This document shows, piece by piece, positions 56,755 to 64,000 of a stretch of 64,000 bases of DNA. The notes beneath the pieces are model-generated. The model made no database searches and was not told the origin of the DNA. It saw only the letters and a list, made by a program, of their open reading frames with translations. The stretch covers positions 1-64,000 of the forward strand of contig JAFIGC010000008.1 in the NCBI GenBank assembly GCA_020831635.1, read 5' to 3'. Within the stretch, counting starts at the first letter, position 1. Each line of letters starts with the position of its first letter. The position numbers and the translations under genes were made by a program. The DNA is from Verrucomicrobiota bacterium (GTDB lineage: Bacteria > Verrucomicrobiota > Kiritimatiellia > SS1-B-03-39 > UBA6053).

Positions 56755-57362
56755 GATGCATGTCCAGGTTTGGGAAGATTGTGGTGGTCGTCCGCGAGTT
56801 GTTCCCGCAGACGGCGAAGGGCGTATTGCATGCGGGCCAGGGCGGTGTTGATGGAGACGCCCTGTATATCGGCGATTTCCTTGAAAGGGAGTTCCGCCTC
56901 GGTGCGCATGAGAAAAACTTCTTTTTGTTCCGGGGGCAGGGTATCGACGGCGGCGCGAATGCGTTCGCCCAACTCGCGGTCGCCCATGTCCCGGTCAGGT
57001 CCGGCTTTGTTCGAAGCCACGAAGGCCTCCAGTCCGACCATGTCCGGGTTTCCGCTTCCGGATCCGCCGACGGGTTGTTGCAGGCTGGTGTCCGGTTTGC
57101 GTTTGCGGGACAAGTCGATGACCCGGTTGCGGGCAATGCGGTAGAGCCAGGAAAGCAGGCGATCGCTTTTGTAGGTATGCAGTCCCCGCACCGCCCGCAA
57201 CCACACGTCTTGGAACACATCCTCGGCCGTATGCACGTCTCCCACCATGCCATAAATGAACCGGAACAGCGGTTGACGCGTTCGGTCCACGATCGTGCCA
57301 AGGGATTCCAAATCCCCCTGACGGTAGGCATGCAAAAGGTTTTCAAGGTCAAGGTCCTCCAT
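56751..57362 (-). CDS. ECF RNA polymerase sigma factor
   Basis: 203 aa; region 2 (DVFQDVWLRAVRGLHTYKSDRLLSWLYRIARNRVIDLSRKR) and region 4 (LPPEQKEVFLMRTEAELPFKEIADIQGVSINTALARMQYALRRLRE). Confidence 0.93.
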   Translation of the reverse strand: MEDLDLENLLHAYRQGDLESLGTIVDRTRQPLFRFIYGMVGDVHTAEDVFQDVWLRAVRGLHTYKSDRLLSWLYRIARNRVIDLSRKRKPDTSLQQPVGGSGSGNPDMVGLEAFVASNKAGPDRDMGDRELGERIRAAVDTLPPEQKEVFLMRTEAELPFKEIADIQGVSINTALARMQYALRRLREQLADDHHNLPKPGHAS

Positions 57363-57458
57363 ATCAGAATTGATTCACATAACCTAAGAACGATGTCACC
57401 TCCGAAATATTGCCAAGAAAAGAAAAGATCTCCTCTCTCCCCTTCTTTTCCTCTCCGC

Positions 57459-57542
57459 AACCAACAACCAGCAACCAACAACCAGCAACCCACAACCAGC
57501 AACCAGCAACCAACAACCAACAACCCACAACCAGCAACCCAA
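57459..57542 (+). repeat. Heptanucleotide tandem array (AACCAAC/AACCAGC/AACCCAC), about 12 units
   Basis: Units counted in sequence at exact 7-bp spacing. Confidence 0.9.
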
Positions 57543-57595
57543 CCACCACCCTTTTTCCTTTTCATCCCTACCAGGTCAGTGGTACGGTTTCAGGC

Positions 57596-58756
57596 ATGAA
57601 CTTCCAACCGCTGGTCCGATTTCTCGCCCTGTTTTCCGCCATGGCATTGACCCTTTTCGTGGCGTATTTTTTCTTCATCTTTACGTTGTTTGGGGGCGGG
57701 GGAAGATTTTATACGCCTTTGGTCTTGGTGATCACCGTGGTACTATTGGTCTTTGAGGTCGTCTTTACGTATTGGCGGTCCAAGCGAAGGCTGCTGGTCA
57801 AACTGTTGCAAGGTTTCGGGGTTGTGTGTGTTTTGGCGGTGGCGGGTCGGATGACCCATCAAGCGTATCACGGCAGTTTTGCGGTGGTGGACACGGAGGT
57901 GGATATCCGGAAATACGATCCGTTCCGTCCGGGAACCCTGGCGGTTTCCCTGGACGAAGCGGCCACTTTGCGCCTGGAGGGCGATCTGCCCCGGCTGGAT
58001 GGCGCCACCGCCCTCTATCCGGTGTATGCGGCGTTTGTCCGGGCAACTTACCCGGAGGGGGATTATGGTTCTTATAACAGTGTGGTGCAATGCACGAAAA
58101 CGGGCACGGCCTATGATCGTTTGATCAAGGGCCAAACCGACATGATTTTCGTGGCCCGTCCCTCCCAAGCGCATTTGGACATGGCGGAGGAACTCGGGGT
58201 GGAATTGATCCTGACCCCGATTGGCCGGGAAGCTTTCGTGTTTTTTGTCAATGAACAAAACGAGGTGCGCGGATTGACCACGGAGCAAATCCAGGGCATC
58301 TACAGCGGCGAGATCACGAATTGGCGGGACGTGGGCGGCGCGAACCAAGCGATTCGCCCTTTCCAGCGTCCGGAAAACAGCGGCAGCCAAACCATGTTGC
58401 AAACCCTAATGGAGGGAAAAACGCTGATGGAACCGCCCACCGAGGATGTCGTGGCCGGAATGGGCGGCATCATCAATCAAACCGCCAATTACCGGAATTA
58501 CAGGGGATCGATCGGCTATTCCTTCCGCTTTTTCGCCTCGGAAATGGTCCAAGAAGGTCAAATCCGCTTTTTGGAGGTGGACGGCGTGGCCCCCACCCGC
58601 GAAAACATCGCCAACGACACCTATCCGCTCTCCACAAACCTGTACGCAATCACCACCCCGAACAGCAAACCCCAAACGGAGAAATTGTTGGCTTGGATCT
58701 TGTCGGACCAAGGCCAGGAGATTGTCAAAAAGACGGGATACACGCCCATACAATAA
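57596..58756 (+). CDS. Membrane-anchored PstS-like phosphate-binding protein
   Basis: 386 aa from MNFQPLVRFLALFSAM; multiple TM segments then FVARPSQAHLDMAEELGVELILTPIGREAFVFFVNEQNEVRGLTTEQIQGIYSGEITNWRDVGG. Confidence 0.88.
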   Translation: MNFQPLVRFLALFSAMALTLFVAYFFFIFTLFGGGGRFYTPLVLVITVVLLVFEVVFTYWRSKRRLLVKLLQGFGVVCVLAVAGRMTHQAYHGSFAVVDTEVDIRKYDPFRPGTLAVSLDEAATLRLEGDLPRLDGATALYPVYAAFVRATYPEGDYGSYNSVVQCTKTGTAYDRLIKGQTDMIFVARPSQAHLDMAEELGVELILTPIGREAFVFFVNEQNEVRGLTTEQIQGIYSGEITNWRDVGGANQAIRPFQRPENSGSQTMLQTLMEGKTLMEPPTEDVVAGMGGIINQTANYRNYRGSIGYSFRFFASEMVQEGQIRFLEVDGVAPTRENIANDTYPLSTNLYAITTPNSKPQTEKLLAWILSDQGQEIVKKTGYTPIQ

Positions 58757-58849
58757 AACCTACCTGGCTTGATTGGCTCAAGAATTATGAACAGAACACT
58801 GTTGGAGGGACTCCACCGCATTCGTCGCGTAGCGACGTCCGACGCATAG

Positions 58850-58869
58850 CCGTGGATTTCAATCCACGG
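58850..58869. repeat. Perfect hairpin CCGTGGATTTCAATCCACGG within a REP-like intergenic segment (about 58820-58945)
   Basis: Self-complementary arms; neighbouring GCGTAGCGACGT and CCCCGGGGTTTCAACCCC-like elements. Confidence 0.65.
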
Positions 58870-59027
58870 GACGACGGAAAACCAACGGAGTGCGCCGCGT
58901 AGCGTCGCCTGACGGACCCGGGGGTTTCAACCCCATTCTGATTTTGGAATGAACCACAAGCTTATCTTGCCGACGGAACGTTGAGTAGTATAAGGAACAG
59001 TAGTGAGCAAAGGCCACGCCACCGCGT

Positions 59028-59182
59028 TTTCCTCTCTGCGTTCTCTGCGTCCTCCTGTTCAAATAATTTCGGTGAATTGGATCGGAGATGGCGGTTAGGA
59101 TTGGGATTACGATTACGATTAGGATTACGATTAGGATTACGATTAGGATTACGTTTCACCGCAAAGATCTCAGGGATTCAGG
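59028..59182 (+). repeat. Composite intergenic repeat: TCTCTGCGTTCTCTGCGTCCTCCTG block, GATTAC/GATTAG hexamer array, and GCAAAGATCTCAGGGATTCAGG core
   Basis: Block shared with 37930-38005; core shared with 85-117 and others; hexamers read directly at about 59104-59152. Confidence 0.8.
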
Positions 59183-61728
59183 TCCAAAATCCGCGACGGA
59201 AACACCTGCTTATAGTTCAACTTCGACTGCAATTCGGCATAGGCCGGGGCGGATTCCGGGAAAACCCCGGCCAAGATCGCCACCAGGTATTTTTTCACTT
59301 CCGGCTGGATGGCGATGGCGGTCACGTCTTCGGCGGACGGAGCCTCGTCCGCCTTGAGCCATTGCAGGAAGGTGCGGATCTCCCGTGAAGTTCCCGACAG
59401 CATTTCTTCCAAGTGGCCCAGGTATTCATCGGCCAAGTCCGCGCGGTCCTGCCGCAGGGACAAAACGGCCATCACCACACGCTGTTCAAACGGAGAGGGC
59501 TCGTCCAGTTCCGTCAAATAGGCATGGCAAGCGTCCAAATCTCCCTTGGACGCGGCAAGCATGAAAGCCGCATGGCCTTTCCCCGGATTCCCGGAAGGAT
59601 ACGCCATGGGATCAAAAGTCGCTGCGGCGTAGTCAAAATGGAACCGCAATTGTCGAATGAGTTCATCCGCGTCTTCCTTGAATACGGTGGACTCGGGACC
59701 GTACAGCAGCGCGTGATAACCGTCCCGCAATCGGTCGGCTCTCTGGGGCTGACCGGACAGAATCAAGGCCAGCCCGTAATTCCGAACATGCTCGAAATTC
59801 CAGACCGCATCCTCATGCAACCGGTTCAAATGCGCCACCAACGGATCCCAATCTTCCGTGGCCCACAGGACTTGAAGCCACATGGATTCAAACAATTTGT
59901 GGTCCGGGTCCAGTTCACGCGCAACTTGCACATGAGGTTTGGCCATGGCAAATTCCCCGCGAACGGCATGATGATACGCGATGGCGTTGTGGGTGTGCGG
60001 CGGGGCATCGGATCGTTCGGACAGACGGAAAAAACGTTGATGGGCCAGGTCGGGATCCAAGGTCGCCCGCGCCAACAGATACATCCACACGGCATCGTCG
60101 GGGTGAGCCGACAGCATTTCCCCGTAGAAGGGTTCGAGGTCATCCTCCCGCGACATTCGCTCCATGACCGACTGATAGTAGCGGTGTACTTCAATTTTCG
60201 GCGGATGCCGCCGAAGAAAGGGCTGCAGGTTTTCCACGGACTCCTCCGGCGGCAGAATGCTGGACAGGATTTCCAGGATTTCATGCCGATCCGGCTGCAA
60301 GGCAAACGCGCGGAGCAGCCATTCCTTTGCGGCACTCTCACTTTCCCCCATATAGAGCATCTGAAAATGTTCGGCCATTCCATTGAAAGGCAGCACGGTC
60401 ACCGTGCTCTTCCACGTGTGGCTGTTTCCCGTCAATCGAAGCTGATTGGGCAATGCTTGCATAAAATAATCGGTGTCAAAGGAGGTCAACAACTCGCCAC
60501 TGTGCAAGGCATATCTGGGTTCTCTGGCGCGGTTCAGATTGGCCTCGGTCCGGTATTCCGCCGATTCCCATAACAGCACCGCCTGCCGATCGGGATTGAT
60601 CACATATTTCCGGGAATCCGAAATGCGCTCGAAAAACCCGCGGCGGAAGGTCAGCGTTTCCGGCGGAGGCGGGATCAGGTCCTCGTCCCGGTTGCGGATT
60701 TCCAAACGAATCTTCCCCTCGGGCAGGCTGATCTCTCGTCTGCGATTGGGTCCCAAAAAATGCGCTTCGCCATTCACAACCACCTCATAGGCCACCGGCA
60801 GTCCGTTGACCAAGGTGAATTCCACGTCATTTTTATTGGCCAGACTCAGCATGATCATGATGCCCATCACCACAACCGCAAGCACGGGCAAGGCCCAGGA
60901 GGCCACCCGAAATCCGAGTGTCGCTTCCGATTTGATCACGGGCTTGAGGATAAAAAAACGCCGCAACGTTTTGGCATCCTTGCCCTTGGGGCGCTTGGCC
61001 GTTTGTTCCAGGTACGCCAACTCCTCCTGAAATTCCCGTTTGCCGGCCACGGTTCTGGCTTGGGGAATATAGTCCAGCGCCTCCTCGGCCCGTCCATAGG
61101 CGATCATGGCCTGTAGAGCCGCGGAAATCTTGAGGGGATCGGGTTCTTCGAGCTGCAACTCGTCCCGAAGCCGGGGCAGAATATAATCGAAATTTCCATT
61201 CAAGGCCGCGAGAACAAATAGCCGGCGTTCATTGTCCGGGGACGGATCGGATTGCACCACCCGATGCATGATCTCTTCGGCGCGTTGCCGGTCCAAAAAA
61301 TGTTCCCAGGCTTCCGACAACACCACCAAGGGCGTCATGCTCTGCCACTGCCGGTTTTCCAGCGCCTCCGCCACCTGACGGAATTCTTGATATGCCTGCA
61401 GTCCCACCAGGGCACCCAACAAATCCGTCACCGCATCGGCTTCGCTCTTGCCCTCCGGGGACGCCGTGACCTCACCAACCACCTCCCGGACCGTTTTCTG
61501 CCATTCTTTCAAAGACAGGACCCGATGTCTGCGGCATTTCGGACAGTCATTGATCACCCGTTTGCGGCGCAGGGGAATGAGGGGAACAAACAACGCGGTC
61601 AGGCACAACAGGGTGTCATAGGTGTCCAAAAGCCCTTCGTACCCGCAAAATTCACAGGTGGTCAGGCTCTGGTGCCGATTCTTTTTTCCGGCGTAGCCGG
61701 TTCCAAATCCGTTTACAGTGTAGGGCAT
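59170..61728 (-). CDS. Zinc-ribbon plus TM protein with TPR-like C-terminus
   Basis: From MPYTVNGFGTGYAGKKNRHQSLTTCEFCGYEGLLDTYDTLLCLTALFVPLIPLRRKRVINDCPKCRRHR (two CxxC); helical-repeat-like remainder. Confidence 0.65.
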   Translation of the reverse strand: MPYTVNGFGTGYAGKKNRHQSLTTCEFCGYEGLLDTYDTLLCLTALFVPLIPLRRKRVINDCPKCRRHRVLSLKEWQKTVREVVGEVTASPEGKSEADAVTDLLGALVGLQAYQEFRQVAEALENRQWQSMTPLVVLSEAWEHFLDRQRAEEIMHRVVQSDPSPDNERRLFVLAALNGNFDYILPRLRDELQLEEPDPLKISAALQAMIAYGRAEEALDYIPQARTVAGKREFQEELAYLEQTAKRPKGKDAKTLRRFFILKPVIKSEATLGFRVASWALPVLAVVVMGIMIMLSLANKNDVEFTLVNGLPVAYEVVVNGEAHFLGPNRRREISLPEGKIRLEIRNRDEDLIPPPPETLTFRRGFFERISDSRKYVINPDRQAVLLWESAEYRTEANLNRAREPRYALHSGELLTSFDTDYFMQALPNQLRLTGNSHTWKSTVTVLPFNGMAEHFQMLYMGESESAAKEWLLRAFALQPDRHEILEILSSILPPEESVENLQPFLRRHPPKIEVHRYYQSVMERMSREDDLEPFYGEMLSAHPDDAVWMYLLARATLDPDLAHQRFFRLSERSDAPPHTHNAIAYHHAVRGEFAMAKPHVQVARELDPDHKLFESMWLQVLWATEDWDPLVAHLNRLHEDAVWNFEHVRNYGLALILSGQPQRADRLRDGYHALLYGPESTVFKEDADELIRQLRFHFDYAAATFDPMAYPSGNPGKGHAAFMLAASKGDLDACHAYLTELDEPSPFEQRVVMAVLSLRQDRADLADEYLGHLEEMLSGTSREIRTFLQWLKADEAPSAEDVTAIAIQPEVKKYLVAILAGVFPESAPAYAELQSKLNYKQVFPSRILDLNP

Positions 61729-61898
61729 CTCGGATCTCCGATGGTATTTTGAATAAGACCGTGCCTTCAATTGGACTTTTCAAACATGTTTTGTCAATCA
61801 TTTTGAGCAATCTGAATTGCTTTGCAATCAAAAGAGATGATAGAATGAAACCGAATGCCACCCCTCATCCCCCCACACTTCCAAACCGGAGGCTTTTC

Positions 61899-62570
61899 AT
61901 GAAATTCCAGTTCCCCGCCCGCAGGATTCTCTCCTTGGCCTTAGTGATGATTGCCGCGCAAACAACCCAAGCGAAAGAACGACATCACCGTCTGGACGCG
62001 CAAAGTCCGACCCAACAGCGACAAGTGCTCACCTGGTCCGTGGACCGGGAAATCGTGGGCGTGCGCGTGGAGGTGTTGGAAGGCACGCCGATCATCAATA
62101 CCGTGAAAGTCATGCCCGGACAGGATTTCCGGGTGGGCGCACGCATCGCCAAGGGCACGCATTGGGAGGGCCGTCTGGACCGTCCGGCCACCCCCACCCG
62201 CGTGGTGGTCAGCACCGATGTCGCCCGCGGCAGCAGCATTCGCGTGGTGCTCATCACCTCCGATGCCCAGCCCGCCCCCAAACCGCCGGCCGCGTCCGAG
62301 GGCCGGGTACAGCGTCCCTCCAGAAGAACCCAGGCCTTGGAATGGCAGGTCAACGAGGAAATCCGCGGTTTTGAAATCGTGGTCCTCGAAGGCCGTCCCA
62401 TCATCAACACCATCAAGGTCGTCGGCGTCCAGGATTTCACAATCGGGGCCTACATCGATGCGGGCTCCAGCGTCAAACGCGAGTTTGAACAGCCCCGACA
62501 GGTGGGCCGCATCCGCGTGAGCGTGGACCGGGCCGATGCCAGCGCACTGGAATTGCGGTTGATCAAATAG
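61899..62570 (+). CDS. Secreted protein with two tandem homologous domains
   Basis: Signal peptide MKFQFPARRILSLALVMIAAQTTQA; repeats LTWSVDREIVGVRVEVLEGTPIINTVKV and LEWQVNEEIRGFEIVVLEGRPIINTIKV. Confidence 0.75.
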   Translation: MKFQFPARRILSLALVMIAAQTTQAKERHHRLDAQSPTQQRQVLTWSVDREIVGVRVEVLEGTPIINTVKVMPGQDFRVGARIAKGTHWEGRLDRPATPTRVVVSTDVARGSSIRVVLITSDAQPAPKPPAASEGRVQRPSRRTQALEWQVNEEIRGFEIVVLEGRPIINTIKVVGVQDFTIGAYIDAGSSVKREFEQPRQVGRIRVSVDRADASALELRLIK

Positions 62571-62675
62571 GATTGCTCCCTTGACAACCCCCATGCTTTC
62601 ATGGTTGGGTATCTGTCCGCATATTCTCGTCGGAAGCACAGCGCTTCCCTATTCTGATTGGATAAAAGGACAGAC

Positions 62676-64000
62676 ATGACCCTATTTGAAAGATTGCCAA
62701 ACCCGATTCGCAACGCCGCCACCCTCGCCCTGGCCTGCTTGACCCTCCTCCCCTTGGCCGCACCAGCGGACAACGGGCTTCTGCAAACCCCGGAAGGCGA
62801 ACTAATTCTCGCCCGCTTCGAACTGCCGATCCCAGAGACGGATGACTCCGAGGATGTCCCGGATGCCGCGCCCACGACCCTTCACCTGCAGATCCGGGGC
62901 AATGAAATCGTCAACCTAAACGCCATCAAAAGGCGACCCGATGGCCGAAGGGTTTCCGACACCCATTTGCACATGGGCGAGGTCCACCTGCGACTGGATG
63001 CCGCGTCTCTTCTCAAAAACGTCTTTCTTCCGGAGGATCATCAAAACCACGAATTCGGTGCGGCCCTGAATCAGGTCCACGGCCCCCTATATCACGCCTG
63101 GGACGCGGAATCCCTTCAACGGGAAGGCCAACGACTGCACGGCAACTTGATCCGAAACACTTGGGCAGAGGATGCCTTCGGCGAACCTCAAACCTGGGCC
63201 CTGGACTTCACCTTCCAAGAAGATGGCAGCATTGTTGCCACGGACGACGAATCTCCCGTCGGCACCTGGAACACCGCCGAGACCGCGCGTAGTCGGGATC
63301 CAGTCACCTTCGATTATCCCGCCCGGCATGGCGCCGCGGGCAACAATCACGCCCCGGATTTCGATACGGTGTTCCTCGTCGAACTGAGCGAGGCCACCCC
63401 GCTCTGGTGGAGTGAAGTCCGATTTGGCGGAGGACGCGACGGATGGATCGACGAGATCGCCGACGGCATCTTTGCCCCCGTCCATGGTGGCAATGCCACA
63501 CCGGTTCTCGGTGACGGCACCCTGTTCTTGCACCACCAACGCCCCAATCCGGGCCACATGGGCCGACGCGATTCGCTTTGGGGTCAGGTGGAGCCGCAAC
63601 CTCTGCTGGGGGACGAAGGGATCACGGCCGTGGATGCCGCCACCGGCGCCTGGCTTTGGTCCCGGGTTTTCCCCGAAGCGGCCATCGCCCTTCATCACGG
63701 GGAAAGCGAAGGCAAACACAACACCGGCGCTTTTCACAATGGCCGCTATTTCGCGATGACGCACGACGGCATGCTCCGCGCGTTGGACGGGGAAAACGGC
63801 GACGTCCTCTGGTCCCGGGAAGTCGAGAAATTCGCCTCCCGCGCCCAAACCCGCAGAGCGGAGACCCTCGCCTCCGAAAGGCTCCCGGAAGCGGAGTCTT
63901 ATCTCCCCAACCTCGTGTTGGCGCCGCCGGCCCTGATCGTCGGGGAACACGCCTTTCGCTTGGAAGACGGCGAACCGCTTTGGCGACAAGAAGGCACCCC
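62676..64000 (+). CDS. Large secreted PQQ-like/laminin-like protein, truncated by window end
   Basis: Manual translation from ATG at 62676 (MTLFERLPNPIRNAATLALACLTLLPLAAPADNG...) stays open to the window end in the segments checked; ITAVDAATGAWLWSRVFPEA and LRALDGENGDVLWSREVE. Confidence 0.75.
   Translation, partial: MTLFERLPNPIRNAATLALACLTLLPLAAPADNGLLQTPEGELILARFELPIPETDDSEDVPDAAPTTLHLQIRGNEIVNLNAIKRRPDGRRVSDTHLHMGEVHLRLDAASLLKNVFLPEDHQNHEFGAALNQVHGPLYHAWDAESLQREGQRLHGNLIRNTWAEDAFGEPQTWALDFTFQEDGSIVATDDESPVGTWNTAETARSRDPVTFDYPARHGAAGNNHAPDFDTVFLVELSEATPLWWSEVRFGGGRDGWIDEIADGIFAPVHGGNATPVLGDGTLFLHHQRPNPGHMGRRDSLWGQVEPQPLLGDEGITAVDAATGAWLWSRVFPEAAIALHHGESEGKHNTGAFHNGRYFAMTHDGMLRALDGENGDVLWSREVEKFASRAQTRRAETLASERLPEAESYLPNLVLAPPALIVGEHAFRLEDGEPLWRQEGT

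Noticed and set aside
57459-57542. Possible CRISPR array
   Set aside because: Units are 7 bp with no spacers; simple tandem repeat.
57364-57565. Leu/Val/Gly/Cys/Trp repeat protein (LLVVGCWLLV...)
   Set aside because: Translation of the heptanucleotide array; not supported as a real protein.
1-64000. Classical antiphage defence system
   Set aside because: Apart from two toxin-antitoxin pairs I found no restriction, Cas, retron, CBASS, Thoeris or similar components.

Overview
This 64 kb window looks like a Verrucomicrobiota-type chromosome segment. That placement is inference from a pseudopilin resembling the Verru_Chthon cassette, a PEP-CTERM protein, and many large secreted proteins. The main theme is carbohydrate and uronate catabolism. 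It includes a GH42-like enzyme, a two-gene ABC permease set whose first gene fuses a solute-binding domain to a MalF-like permease, many right-handed parallel beta-helix proteins, a G8-domain protein, and a minus-strand run (pectate-lyase-like / RraA / split UxaA / SDR / FG-GAP / GH-like / metallophosphoesterase / DUF4380-like). A LacI-family regulator sits near the middle. The strongest non-coding signal is a recurrent palindrome, consensus TGTTAACGTTAACA. I find eight copies at 12-13 of 14 matches plus three weaker ones, almost all just upstream of secreted, beta-helix, PQQ or PEP-CTERM genes. This suggests a LacI-type regulon that includes at least two gene remnants still carrying operators. 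Other notable items are a PEP-synthase/rifampin-phosphotransferase-like enzyme fused to a membrane domain and coupled to a PQQ propeller protein, a ~200-aa insert in a MalG-like permease, a sulfatase/beta-helix chimeric pseudogene, a uronate isomerase remnant, dispersed intergenic repeats (33 bp family, hexamer array, heptamer array), two toxin-antitoxin pairs and an ECF sigma/anti-sigma operon. I saw no rRNA, CRISPR array or transposase, and recognised no tRNA. No database search was run; family names come from reading the translated proteins.
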